Positions 28,064 through 36,254 are shown, numbered from the stretch's first letter. The stretch is 36,802 bases of DNA from JBOGGX01 sp050744245 (GCA_050744245.1 JBOGGX010000133.1:1-36802); one strand, 5' to 3'. Numbers and translations are program-made. Notes: generated by a model not told the origin, from the letters alone.

Positions 28064-28623
28064 ATGGACACCTGGGTCTGGATCGTCATCGCGGTCGTGG
28101 CCGTGGTCGTCGTGCCGCCATTGTGCTGGCCGCGGCCAGCTCCAAGCGCCGGAGAAGGCTGCAGCAGGGCTTCGGACCGGAGTACGATCGCACGCTCTCG
28201 GAGGCGGACTCACGCCGCCAGGCCGAGACCGCGCTACGCGAGAGGGTCAGGCGGCACGACGAGCTCGAGCTTCGCCCGCTCGACCGCGAGGAGCGCCACC
28301 ACTACTTGCGGCTCTGGGACGGTGTGCAGGCCCGATTCGTCGATCAGCCGGTCGAGGCCATTGGGGACACTGACAACCTGATCCAGCAGGTCATGCGCGA
28401 TCGCGGCTACCCAGTCGACGACTTCGACCAGCGGGCCGCCGACCTCTCCGTCGAGCACGCGGAGGTGGTCGCCAACTACCGAGCAGGGAACGCCGTCGCC
28501 GCCCGCTCGGTCACCGGCGAGTCCACGACCGAGGAGCTCGCCCGGGCCGTCGTCCACTATCGAGCCCTCTTCGAGGAGCTCGTCGGCGTCGGCGATCAGC
28601 CCTTGGAGGCGCGCGACCGCTGA
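28064..28623 (+). pseudogene. Single-TM conserved actinobacterial protein, frameshifted in the TM segment
   Basis: ATG 28064 has an excellent AAGGAGGAG site. The first ~17 residues, MDTWVWIVIAVVAVVVV, begin a membrane helix. Near 28112 the frame shifts by one base and the correct continuation is AAIVLAAASSKRRRRLQQGF, then GPEYDRTLSEADSRRQAETA, RHDELELRPLDREERHHYLR, and VMRDRGYPVDDFDQRAADLS to TGA 28623. The text matches a widespread ~185-residue actinobacterial family of unknown function with an N-terminal anchor and a helical cytoplasmic domain. One added base repairs it (GTCGTGGCC), so a read error is quite possible. Confidence 0.7.
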
Positions 28624-28673
28624 ACCCGGCCCCGCCCTGCCGAGCACGACCGCCCACGCGCGATGCTCAGGGC

Positions 28674-29177
28674 ATGGAGGGCTCGCAGGGCGGGGTGACC
28701 ATCCGGACCGAGCAACCGGATGACCGGGCCGCCGTAGCGGAGGTGGTCGAGGCGGCGTTCGGCGATCGGGCGGTGGCCCGGCTGGTCGAGGCGATCCGAG
28801 CGACGTCGAACTTCGTGCCGGATCTCACCCTGGTCGCCTCGGTCCACGACCGGGTGGTCGGGCACGTCATGATCAGCATGGTTGCGCTCGACGACGACGG
28901 CACCAGGACCGAGGTGGCCAGCCTGTCGCCCCTGGCGGTTGCGCCGCCGTTCCAGGGGCGCGGCATCGGTTCGGCCCTGGTGCGTGAGGTGACGGAACGG
29001 GCCGATCGGCGAGGCGAGCCGCTTGTCGTCCTGGAGGTCCCCCACGGAATCCACATCACCCTGCCGTCGTGGGCGCCGCCGGAGGCGGCCCAGATCATCC
29101 GGCTGCGCCGCTACGACCCGGCGCTCCGTGGCGGGGTTGTGTATCCACCGGCCTTCGAGAAGGTGACCGAGGACTGA
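28674..29177 (+). CDS. YhbS-type GNAT N-acetyltransferase with an internal gap
   Basis: A 167-residue protein (ATG 28674; GTG 28695 with GCAGGGCGGG upstream may be the true start, giving VTIRTEQPDDRAAVAEV). GNAT landmarks: VVGHVMISMVAL, LSPLAVAPPFQGRGIGSALV (acetyl-CoA loop) and the subfamily ending LPSWAPPEAAQIIRLRRYDP. Relatives have a 'GSPxYYGRFGF' segment of roughly 15 residues between VVLE and GIHI; here VVLEVPHGIHITLPSW runs straight through. The frame is kept. Loss of this strand-helix turn may abolish activity. The 3' end overlaps the convergent MerR gene by 67 bp. Confidence 0.8.
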   Translation: MEGSQGGVTIRTEQPDDRAAVAEVVEAAFGDRAVARLVEAIRATSNFVPDLTLVASVHDRVVGHVMISMVALDDDGTRTEVASLSPLAVAPPFQGRGIGSALVREVTERADRRGEPLVVLEVPHGIHITLPSWAPPEAAQIIRLRRYDPALRGGVVYPPAFEKVTED

Positions 29178-29548
29178 ACGTCGAACACGCATGCCCCACG
29201 GTCACAGGCGGCCATGACGGCTCGGACCTCCCGACGCGCCGCTCGCAGCTCGGTGATCTTTGCGTCGATCCGGGTGAGCACCGCTTCGAGCCGCCAGCGA
29301 TCCGACGCGCAGGACGCCTCGCCCCGGTCGGTGGCGTGGAGGGCGTCGATGACCTCGTCGAGGGTGAACCCGAGCCGTTGCAGCCGACGGGCCAGCCGGA
29401 TGCGCTCGACCGCCGCCGCCGTGTAGGTCCGGTAGCCGGACGCGGTCCGCTCCGGGGTCGGCAGCACCCCTCGGCGCTCGTAGAACCGGACCGTGTCGAT
29501 ACTCACTCCGGCCTGGTCGGCGAGCGATCCGATCTGCATCTCGACCAT
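29111..29548 (-). CDS. MerR-family metal-responsive regulator
   Basis: A 145-residue dimeric activator/repressor. ATG 29548 or ATG 29539 (MQIGSLADQAGVSIDTVRFY) can serve as start. The winged HTH is followed by the dimerisation helix, and Cys80 (GEASCASDRWRLEAV), Cys115 and Cys120 (MAACDRGACVF). Cys80 and Cys115 are 35 residues apart, exactly as the Hg(II) ligands Cys82 and Cys117 of Tn501 MerR; the third Cys comes five residues later instead of nine. A soft-metal ligand (Hg, Cd, Pb, Zn or Cu) is inferred. The 3' ~25 residues (SSVTFSKAGGYTTPP) overlap the GNAT gene and may be an extension past the ancestral stop. It faces the small Cys-Cys protein gene across a single shared operator. Confidence 0.88.
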   Translation of the reverse strand: MVEMQIGSLADQAGVSIDTVRFYERRGVLPTPERTASGYRTYTAAAVERIRLARRLQRLGFTLDEVIDALHATDRGEASCASDRWRLEAVLTRIDAKITELRAARREVRAVMAACDRGACVFDVQSSVTFSKAGGYTTPPRSAGS

Positions 29549-29550
29549 CC

Positions 29551-29580
29551 TTGACTCTGGACCTAGGTCCAGACTTTAAC
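29551..29580 (+). promoter_or_regulatory. MerR-type promoter/operator
   Basis: TTGACT (29551-29556) is the -35 box. A perfect 18-bp palindrome TCTGGACCTAGGTCCAGA (29556-29573) fills the spacer, and TTTAAC (29575-29580) is a fair -10, giving an 18-bp spacer, longer than the standard 17, as in MerR promoters. The start point would fall at about 29587-29589, on the ATG of the plus-strand gene, so that mRNA is probably leaderless. The palindrome is eight bases upstream of the MerR ATG, so MerR should control both directions. Confidence 0.85.
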
Positions 29581-29588
29581 CTCCGGTC

Positions 29589-30062
29589 ATGGACACCGAA
29601 CACACCCGGGCCACGCCGCCCGTGGTCTGCGACATGACCGACGCCCCCGACACACCCGCCGAGCGGCTCGACGAGTACCGGCGGCTGTTCGCCCACGCCT
29701 TGATCGGGCGCGAACGCACCGAACGCGGGATCCGCTTCCGGTTCCGCTCCGACGAGGTCCTCGAGGAGTGGATCCGCGACCTCGCGGCCCGGGAACGAGC
29801 CTGCTGCGCGTTCTTCACCTTCGACGTCACCGTCCACGGCGCCGAGCTCTGGTGGGACGCCCGGGTCATCGACGACGACGCGGCCCGCGCCGTCCTCGAC
29901 GGGTTCTACGGACTCCCCGACCTCCTGATCGCTTCACCGACTACCCCCACCCACAACCGCAGCCGCCACCCACCGCCGACACCGGATAGCCATCTGTCGG
30001 TGTCCATCTGCATCCGCGGCACAACTGCGGGGAGGCCGCACCTCGGCTACGCCCCCGAGTGA
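29589..30062 (+). CDS. Small MerR-linked protein with Cys-Cys motif
   Basis: About 157 residues as read; the conserved part seems to be the first ~112. It opens MDTEHTRATPPVVCDMTDAP, has a helical middle (ERLDEYRRLFAHALIGRERT), then AARERACCAFFTFDVTVHGA with Cys72-Cys73, and ends its compact part at DGFYGLPDLL. With Cys14 this gives three thiols that could hold a soft metal. I recall similar short proteins beside actinobacterial MerR genes but know of no assigned function. It starts exactly where transcription from the MerR promoter should begin. The last ~45 residues (Thr/Pro/His-rich) overlap the 3' end of the convergent EEP gene by 129 bp, suggesting a lost stop or a frameshift near 29940. 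Confidence 0.7.
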   Translation: MDTEHTRATPPVVCDMTDAPDTPAERLDEYRRLFAHALIGRERTERGIRFRFRSDEVLEEWIRDLAARERACCAFFTFDVTVHGAELWWDARVIDDDAARAVLDGFYGLPDLLIASPTTPTHNRSRHPPPTPDSHLSVSICIRGTTAGRPHLGYAPE

Positions 30063-30810
30063 CCGCCCTTGTCCGGGTGCCTGCGATTCGAGTGCGACCC
30101 GAGCCCGGATCGGCAGGTGATCGGACTCGCCCGCGGCGACGACTTCGGCATCGGTCACGGCGACCGGTGACGTGGCCAGCAGATGGTCGATCTGGAACAC
30201 CGGCCGGGGTGACGGCCAGGTCGCGCCGCGCACCGTGTCGCGCCATCCGGGCAGGATGAACCGGGTCACCCACCGCCACATGTTGAAGTCGCCCATGAGC
30301 ACGGCCGGCAGGTGAGGGTCGGGCAGCACGCCGCGCAGGCGCCAACGGAGCAGCGGCGAGATGTGCTCGAGGTGCGGAAAGTGCGAAGCGGACACGGTGA
30401 GGGTCCTGCCATCGAGCTCGACGGTGGTCGTCATCACGGCGCGGTCGTTCGGATCGAACAGGAAACCCTCGAGCCGGTGGTCGGTCACCGGCCCCCGGGG
30501 CACTCGCGTCAGCAGCGCCTGCCCCCAGTCGCCCGTCCCGACCGGGGCGTCCGTTCGCCCGACGATGTGGCACCGCGGCTCGACGACGGCCCGACCGGTC
30601 CACAGATGATGGAGCTTGTAGCCGAGCTGGTCGGCTACCTCCTCGGCGATGCTCGCTTCGCCGTCGGGCCGCCACACCTCCTGGCAGCGCCAGCACATCG
30701 GCGTCGAGCCGACGACACGCGTCGACGACGTCGAACGGCTCGTAGGAACGGGGATGACGGCCCCAATGGATGTTGAACGAGGCCAGGACCACGGTCTGCG
30801 GCTTCTGCAT
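29934..30810 (-). pseudogene. Endonuclease/exonuclease/phosphatase (EEP) family hydrolase, frameshifted
   Basis: ATG 30810 begins VVLASFNIHWGRHPRSYEPF and DVVDACRRLDADVLAL; one extra C at 30683-30684 (plus strand GG) breaks the frame just before the catalytic QEVWRPDG. The other frame continues through GQALLTRVP, VSASHFPHLEHISPLLRWRL, LMGDFNMWRW, QIDHLLAT and ESDHLPIRARV. All EEP landmarks (Asn, Glu, DxN, DH, SDH) are present, so a Mg-dependent phosphodiesterase or nuclease is expected. The tail after SDHLPIRARV is longer than usual and overlaps the plus-strand Cys-Cys gene. One base removed restores the reading frame. Confidence 0.8.
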
Positions 30811-30870
30811 GGGCGGCCGAGGCTACGGGCCGGGCCCGGTCGACAGGTGACGACAGGTGACCGCCGTAGC

Positions 30871-31480
30871 TCAGGGTCCTGCTTCTTGGACCAGCAGCGC
30901 GATCTGGACGCGGTTGTCGACCGCGAGCTTGGTGAGGAGACGTGACACGTGCGCCTTCACGGTGGCCACGCCATGTAGAGCTGGGCCGCGATGTCGGCGC
31001 TGGCGAGACCACGGCCGACGCCAACGCCACGTCATGCTCGCGGGCGCTGAGCGCGGCGAGGCGACTGCGGGCCTTGTCGCGGCGCGTCTCCGCGTCGGCC
31101 TCGGCGGCCACAAGCGAGATCAGGCGCCGGGTGACGGTCGGCGAGAACATGCCGTCACCGGCGTGGACGAGCTCGATGGCCCGCACGATGTCGGCCGGCG
31201 CCGTGTCCTTGAGGAGGAGCCGGCGGCCCCGGCCCGCAGGGCGCGGACGACCAGTTCGTCGGCGTCGAAGGTGGTCAGGATTAGGACCTCGGGCGGCCGG
31301 GGCCGTGCTTGCAGCAGGCGCGTTGCGGGCGATCCCGTCGAGTTGCGGCATGCGGATGTCCATGAGCACCACGTCCGGGTGATGGGTCTCGACGGCCTCG
31401 AGGACCCCGCGACCGTCATCGACCTCCCCGACGATCTCGATCTGGTCGCGACCGGCGAGGGTGGGGGCGACACCCGGAGC
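30871..31480 (-). pseudogene. NarL-family response regulator, multiple frameshifts and lost N-terminus
   Basis: Alternating frames give a recognisable regulator: GVAPTLAGRDQIEIVGEVDD, HHPDVVLMDIRMPQLDG (phosphorylation Asp in LMD), (shift), RLLQARPRPPEVLILTTFDA, DELVVRALRAGAAG, (shift), LLLKDTAPADIVRAIELVHA, LAALSAREHDVAL, (two shifts), and the LuxR HTH VATVKAHVSRLLTKLAVDNR to stop 30871. The first receiver strand with its acidic pocket (LLVDDD) is missing; its place is taken by the membrane part of a sensor kinase. At least four indels in 600 bp and the missing strand mark a dead gene. Confidence 0.7.
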
Positions 31481-31715
31481 GTCGCGCTGAAGACCGCGAC
31501 CCCGGACGCACCGCCGGCCAGCGCCGACACCGTGGCGATCACCGCGAACGCGGCGACGGCGACTGGATACGGTCGCCGCACCTACAGCGACAGGCAGGCG
31601 ACCGAGCCCAGAACCACGTCGAGGACGATGAGCGGGGCGCCGTGATCCGGCCAGCTCGCGGCCAGGTTGAACAGCCCGATCCCGACGGCCAGGAGAAACA
31701 ACACGATGTCGACGA
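31481..31715 (-). pseudogene. Sensor histidine kinase N-terminal membrane fragment
   Basis: The minus strand reads RRLVDIVLFLLAVGIGLFNL, APLIVLDVVLGSVACLSL, then a TAG codon (31582-31584), then VRRPYPVAVAAFAVIATVSA and LAGGASGVAVFSATLR. This is the typical N-terminal membrane module of NarX/DesK-like actinobacterial kinases, where a Trp normally stands in place of the TAG (LWVRRRxPVAVA). The DHp and ATPase domains are absent; the text runs into the response regulator. Loss of the kinase core by deletion is inferred. Confidence 0.6.
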
Positions 31716-32040
31716 GCCGGCGAACGGCCTCGACCCTCCCGGCATCTACTGGATGCGGCAGCTGCTGCGCGAGTTCGCCGACCGGGGCGGAACCGTGCTG
31801 TTGTCGTCGCACCTGTTGCACGTCGTCGAGGCGCTCGCCGATCGGCTGGTGATCATCGACCACGGCCGGATCGTCGCCCAAGGGTCGAGCTCCGAGCTGC
31901 TGGCGAGGACGGGCACCCTGGTGATGGCCGACGACGAGCACGGGCTGCGGGCCGCGCTCGACTCGGCGGGCCTTCCGGTCCGTCCGGCGCCCGGCCGCGG
32001 GCTTGCCGTCGATGCCGAACCCGTGGAGGACGTCGCATGG
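31708..32040 (+). pseudogene. ABC transporter ATPase, C-terminal fragment without Walker A
   Basis: The sequence starts abruptly at the Walker B/D-loop, DEPANGLDPPGIYWMRQLLR, continues GGTVLLSSHLLHVVEALADR (H-loop His) and LVIIDHGRIVAQGSSSELLA, and fades after VDAEPVEDVA near 32035. Walker A, Q-loop and signature are missing; immediately upstream is the sensor-kinase piece of the other strand. The same residues encode LVD in that kinase and DEP here, so the join used a few shared bases. It precedes its matching permease gene. Confidence 0.65.
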
Positions 32041-32812
32041 CACCGTCACCATCGCATCACCCGCCCCCGACCTCGGGGTCGAGACGCGGCCGGGCCTCAC
32101 CCGGCTGACGGCCGTCGAGCTGCGCAAGATGGTCGACACCCGCACCGGGTTCTGGCCGCTGATGAGCACCGTGGCGTTGATGGCCGCCGTCGCCGTGCTG
32201 ACCGTGATCTTTGGTGAATCCGCGGACCAGACGCTCCAGGATCTGCTCTGGAATGCCATCTGGCTGGCCGCGGTCCTGCTGCCCGTCGTCGGGATACTGC
32301 TCGTCAGCTGGGAGTGGTCGCAGCGCACGGGGATGGTCACCTTCGCCGTCGTGCCCCGCCGGGAGCGGGTGCTGGCCGCCAAGGTCGGCGCGGCGATGGT
32401 GCTCTCGGTCGCGACCGTGGTGCTCTCGTTCCTCATCGCGGGCGTGGCGACCGCCATCGCCGGTTCCGGCGCCGACGGCACATGGTCGCTGTCACCGGGG
32501 ATGGTCGGCCAGGCCGTCGTGTACCTCACGACCTCGATCCTCAGGGGTGACGGCTTCGGCGCGGCATTCCTCGCCTCGGCGCCGGCGATCGTCCTCTACT
32601 TCGTGTTGCCCTTGAGCTGGACGCTGGTCGGGTCGAGCCCGGCACTCGAGGGGATCGCCGACTGGCTGGACGGCGCCCGCACGCTGGGACCGATGACCGA
32701 GCACCTGCTGGATGCCGGCGAGTGGGCCCGCGTCGCCACGACGCTGGCGCTCTGGATGGTGCTGCCCCTCATCGTCGGGCTCTGGCGCATCACCAGGGGA
32801 GAGATCCGCTAG
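32003..32812 (+). CDS. ABC-2 type transporter permease
   Basis: Up to 269 residues. The family N-terminus LTRLTAVELRKMVDTRTGFW appears at about residue 32; the ATG at 32003 lies inside the ATPase tail and the true start is probably between 32037 and 32065. Six membrane segments are visible (LMSTVALMAAVAVLTVIFG, LAAVLLPVVGILLVSWEW, AAMVLSVATVVLSFLIAGV, ASAPAIVLYFVLPLSWTLV, VATTLALWMVLPLIVGLW). With its ATPase it would export a drug, lipid or peptide, but that ATPase is decapitated, so the pair cannot work alone. The stop shares CTAG with the convergent VWA-like gene. Confidence 0.8.
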   Translation: MPSMPNPWRTSHGTVTIASPAPDLGVETRPGLTRLTAVELRKMVDTRTGFWPLMSTVALMAAVAVLTVIFGESADQTLQDLLWNAIWLAAVLLPVVGILLVSWEWSQRTGMVTFAVVPRRERVLAAKVGAAMVLSVATVVLSFLIAGVATAIAGSGADGTWSLSPGMVGQAVVYLTTSILRGDGFGAAFLASAPAIVLYFVLPLSWTLVGSSPALEGIADWLDGARTLGPMTEHLLDAGEWARVATTLALWMVLPLIVGLWRITRGEIR

Positions 32813-34041
32813 CGGGGACCGGAACGCAACGCCGGCCCGACGCCGACGAGTGGGCGATCGTCGGTTTCGACCTCCGTGACGGACACGGGCGGCTGCACCA
32901 CGCTCGCCGGACGGGGCCGGGATGGCGTCCGCATCGTCGGCGGCCGGGCCGCGCTTGGCGCCGCGAACCGGTCGACACCCACCGCCGCCAGCACGAGAAG
33001 CAGGAGGACCGCCAGGGCCGGGAGCCAATCTGTCGCCCAGGGCGCCCGGGGTGACGGCTCGCCCCCGTTCCCACCGGCGCCGGTGCTCGGGCCGCTCGGA
33101 GGCGGGACACTCATGCGAATGTCGGCGCTGATGCCGCCGGCGTTCACGGTCGCGGCGACCGGGTGGATCCCGACGGCGGCCACGACGTCTCCCGCGACCC
33201 GTCCTTCGAGTCCTGCCGTTACGTCGCCCCCCGAGAGGTCGAACCGGAGCCGATACTGGCCCCGCAGGTCGGCCATCGTGCGGTCGATCGCCGCCACCAG
33301 GGCGTCGTGGTCGACGGCCACCGCCCGCCCGTTGGTCATCGAAGCCAAACGGTCGAAGTCGGCGGGCACGCTCTCGGCCACGGTGATGACGTAGAACGTC
33401 ACCCCCATCTGCCGGGCGGTCAGCGCCGACCCGACCACCCGGTACGGATCGACGGTCGGGTCGCCGACGATCATCACGACGGCGCGGCTCGTGTCCTCGT
33501 CGACCTCGTCGGCCGAGAAGACCTGCAACGCCGATTCCACGCCCCGCTCCAGCGCACCCGAAACCCCGGGCCGCAGCGAGCGAACCGCCTGACTGGCCAG
33601 GTCAGGATCGGCGGCCAACGGCCACACCGTCGTGGCCGAGCCGCCGGAGTGGACCACCGCGACGCGAGCCTGGGGTAGGTGAACCGGCACCTCCAGCAAC
33701 GCGCCCTGGGCCCGATGGAATCCATCGCCGCCCACGGAGTCGTCGACCATCAGCACCAGCTCGAGCGCACGCGGGTCGAGCTGCACGGCCTCCACCGTGC
33801 GGGCGCTTCCGCCGTGGCGCACCTCGAAGGACTCCGAGCTCAGCGACCGTCCGCTGAGGGCGGGGGGAACGACGACCATCGACTCGACCACCGGATAGCT
33901 CGAGCTGTCGACGGCGAGCACCCGAAAGTCCTCCGCCACCGTCGTAGCCGGGGCTCGTCCCCCCACGCCGGACGCGGTCCCTCCCGACATCGCGGCCGCA
34001 GCAATGCCGACCACGATCAGTACCCGAGCCCCCCGCCGCAT
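32809..34041 (-). CDS. Secreted, membrane-anchored VWA-like protein
   Basis: 410 residues. A signal peptide (RRGARVLIVVGIAAAAMSGG) is followed by a beta-rich domain (FRVLAVDSSSYPVVESMVVV, FEVRHGGSARTVEAVQLDP), then a von Willebrand A-like fold at ~95-260: LELVLMVDDSVGGDGFHRAQ (a variant of the MIDAS DxSxS, here D-D-S), VAVVHSGGSATTVWPL, AVVMIVGDPTVDP and MGVTFYVITVAESVPADFDR. A third beta domain and a C-terminal helix (WLPALAVLLLLVLAAVGVDR) with a Pro-rich cytoplasmic tail follow. The layout suits an extracytoplasmic adhesion or assembly protein. It is convergent with the ABC-2 permease, and no partner gene (MoxR, DUF58) is nearby. Confidence 0.7.
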   Translation of the reverse strand: MRRGARVLIVVGIAAAAMSGGTASGVGGRAPATTVAEDFRVLAVDSSSYPVVESMVVVPPALSGRSLSSESFEVRHGGSARTVEAVQLDPRALELVLMVDDSVGGDGFHRAQGALLEVPVHLPQARVAVVHSGGSATTVWPLAADPDLASQAVRSLRPGVSGALERGVESALQVFSADEVDEDTSRAVVMIVGDPTVDPYRVVGSALTARQMGVTFYVITVAESVPADFDRLASMTNGRAVAVDHDALVAAIDRTMADLRGQYRLRFDLSGGDVTAGLEGRVAGDVVAAVGIHPVAATVNAGGISADIRMSVPPPSGPSTGAGGNGGEPSPRAPWATDWLPALAVLLLLVLAAVGVDRFAAPSAARPPTMRTPSRPRPASVVQPPVSVTEVETDDRPLVGVGPALRSGPR

Positions 34042-34079
34042 GTGTGCAACCTACTCCGGGCCGCAAGCACGCGGACGGT

Positions 34080-34300
34080 GTCGTCCGGGGGACCCGGCGT
34101 CGGAGTCGCAACTCGACCCGTCGTCAGGAACGGGGTCGACCATCGAGACGTCCATGCCGTCGATGAAGTCGCCAGGGTCGGGCTGCATGGTCGAGCGCCG
34201 GACCGGCCCGGTAGCGGCGGGCCGCGTCGAAGTCGTCCGGTCCCGACACCACCCACACGAAGCGGTTGTGCTCCTTGGCCTACGAGACCGGGCTCGCACG
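34080..34300 (-). pseudogene. Degraded remnant, possibly NIPSNAP/EthD-like
   Basis: The 374 bp between the VWA gene and the ABC ATPase contains no full gene. On the minus strand two frames give AKEHNRFVWVVSGPDDFDAA, RRYRAGPALDHA and then, after a shift, QPDPGDFIDGMDVSMVDPVP. The pattern 'RFVWV...DDF.AA...Y' followed by 'DP...I..MDVSMVDPV' recalls small dimeric NIPSNAP-type proteins. The likeness is weak and both ends are missing. Confidence 0.25.
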
Positions 34301-34415
34301 CGTCGGCGGTACGCCTTCCGAAGTACCCAGGCGAGTCACGGGCTGCTCCCGGCGCGGTAGCGATCGCCTCTCCCGGGCGGATTCGCCGGGGCCGTCGGCT
34401 GGCCAGGCTCGGCGC

Positions 34416-35367
34416 ATGATCGAAGCGAACGCAGTGACCAAGCGCTACGGCGACACGCTGGCCGTCGATCGGGTGTCGTTCGAGGTCCGGCCCGGTCGCG
34501 TCACCGGCTTCCTCGGGCCCAACGGTGCCGGCAAGTCGACGACCATGCGCCTCATTCTCGGGCTCGACGCACCCACCGACGGTGAGGTGACCGTCAACGG
34601 CAGGCCGTACGACCGACTGTCGGCACCGCGGCGCGAGGTCGGGTCGCTGCTCGACGCCACCGCGATCCATGGCGGGCGCACGGCCTACAACCACCTGCTT
34701 TGGCTGGCCCGGTCCAATGCCATCCCCACGGCCCGGGTGGACGAGGTCCTCGACCTGGTCGGCCTCACCGAGGTCGCCGACCAGCGCGTCCGCGGCTTTT
34801 TCCCTCGGTATGGGCCAACGCCTCGGTATCGGCTCGGCGCTGCTCGGCGACCCGGGGGTGTTGATCTTCGACGAGCCGGTGAACGGGCTCGACACCGAAG
34901 GCATCCGCTGGATCCGCGACCTGTTGCGGGGGCTGGCGGCCGACGGACGGACCATCCTGCTGTGGAGCCATCTCATCAGCGAGATGGAGCTGACTGTCGA
35001 CCACCTGATCGTGATCGGCCGGGGAACACCACTATGCGCGACTTCGTCGAGCGCAACTCGCAGGCCGTCACCGTCGTGCGATCCCCCCAACCTGATGCCC
35101 TCGGGCCCGTACTGGAAGGCGCCGGGGCCCACGTCCAGCTCGATCCCCGAGGCGGGTGGCGGGTCAGCGGGCCCGACGCCGCGACCATCGGCGCCCTCGC
35201 CGCCGAACACCAGATCACCCTGCACGAGCTCACCCCGAGGTTCTCGTCCCCTCGAGAACGTCTACACGCAGATGACCCGGGCCAGCGTCGAGTACCGGGG
35301 CGGAACGCCGCACGCCACCCGCACGGAGCCCGCACCCACGAACGGGCAGGAAGGGCGAGCCCGATGA
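34416..35367 (+). pseudogene. ABC transporter ATPase (drug/lantibiotic-export type), frameshifted
   Basis: ATG 34416 opens MIEANAVTKRYGDTLAVDRV with Walker A GPNGAGKSTTMR. A T5 run (34797-34801) breaks the frame; with four Ts it reads VRGFSLGMGQRLGIGSALLG (signature), LIFDEPVNGLDTEGIRWIRD (Walker B/D-loop) and TILLWSHLISEMELTVDHLI. The frame returns near 35030 (TTMRDFVERNSQAVTVVRSP) and changes again near 35245 (LENVYTQMTRASVEYRGG) to stop at 35367. The repaired length, ~315, is normal for self-protection exporters of the BcrA/CcmA type. The stop overlaps the permease ATG. Each shift is a small indel, so the gene may be whole in vivo. Confidence 0.8.
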
Positions 35368-36199
35368 CGAACGAGATGACGGACGCCACGACGAGAACCA
35401 CTCGCCCAGCCGAGGCCCGGGCGGCCACCCCGCCGACACGCGCCAAGCGCCGGCGGGCCGGATTCAGCGTGGCGGTGGCCGGTGAATGGACCAAGGTCCG
35501 CACCGTGCGGTCCACGGTCTGGACGCTGGTGGTGATGGCCCTGGCCCCCCCGGCGTTCGCCGTGTTCGTGGCCGCCACGAGGAGCCTGCAGCCCGACGTC
35601 GCCATCCTGGGCGGCAGACTCACCGGTGCCGTGACCGCGCAGATCGCGGCGGCCGTTTTCGGCGTGCTGGTCATGGCGGCGAGTACGGCACCGGCATGCT
35701 CCGCACGACCCTCGCCGCCTGCCCCAGGCGGGCCACCGTGCTCGCGGCCAAGCCCGCCGTGATCGCCGTGCCCACCTTCGTGATCGCACTGCCCTCGTGC
35801 CTGCTGGCGTACCAGATCGGAAGGGTCATGCTCTCGGGCGAGGGCTACGCGCCGGGCGACCCATGGCCCGCGCTGCTCGGCGTCGCCCTCAGCATCTCGA
35901 CGGTCGGGCTGCTCGGCCTGGGCGCCGGCACCATCCTTCGGAACTCGGCGGGCGCGATCACCGCCGTGCTCGGCATCATCATCGTGCCGCCGCTGTTTGG
36001 CTCGCTGTTCGGCGACTGGGAGCGGTGGGTCGTGGGCGCCTCCCCGGCGACGGCACTGCAGAAGCTGTCCCACAGCTCTGACGTCGCCGCCGATGTCGCC
36101 GGCACCCTGGGCGCCTGGCCCTGGCTGGGCCTCCTGAGCGCCTGCATCGCGGCCACGCTCCTGACGGGAGCATGGCTCTTCCGAACCCGGGACGTGTAG
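35364..36199 (+). pseudogene. ABC-2 type permease, one frameshift
   Basis: ATG 35364 overlaps the ATPase stop (ATGA). The first frame gives VAVAGEWTKVRTVRSTVWTL, VVMALAPPAFAVFVAA and TAQIAAAVFGVLVMAA. Near 35678 it shifts; the second frame continues GEYGTGMLRTTLAACPRRAT, AVIAVPTFVIALPSCLLAYQ, ALSISTVGLLGLGAGTILR, ITAVLGIIIVPPLFGSLF and the last helix LLSACIAATLLTGAWLFRT to TAG 36199. The layout is that of the 32.0-32.8 kb permease, and EYGTGMLRTTLA is a common motif of this family. It pairs with the ATPase just upstream. Confidence 0.8.
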
Positions 36200-36254
36200 A
36201 GATCATTTGCCTGCGTCGGGCGCAACCGAAACCCGGGGATCGACCGGCTGCCGG

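Noticed and set aside
26439..28373. A 644-codon plus-strand frame across the helicase and epoxide hydrolase
   Set aside because: It is antisense to two genes with complete catalytic motifs and has no domain of its own.
34017..35225. A 402-codon minus-strand frame over the ABC ATPase
   Set aside because: It is antisense to Walker A, signature and Walker B motifs on the plus strand; only the part near 34080-34300 has possible meaning.
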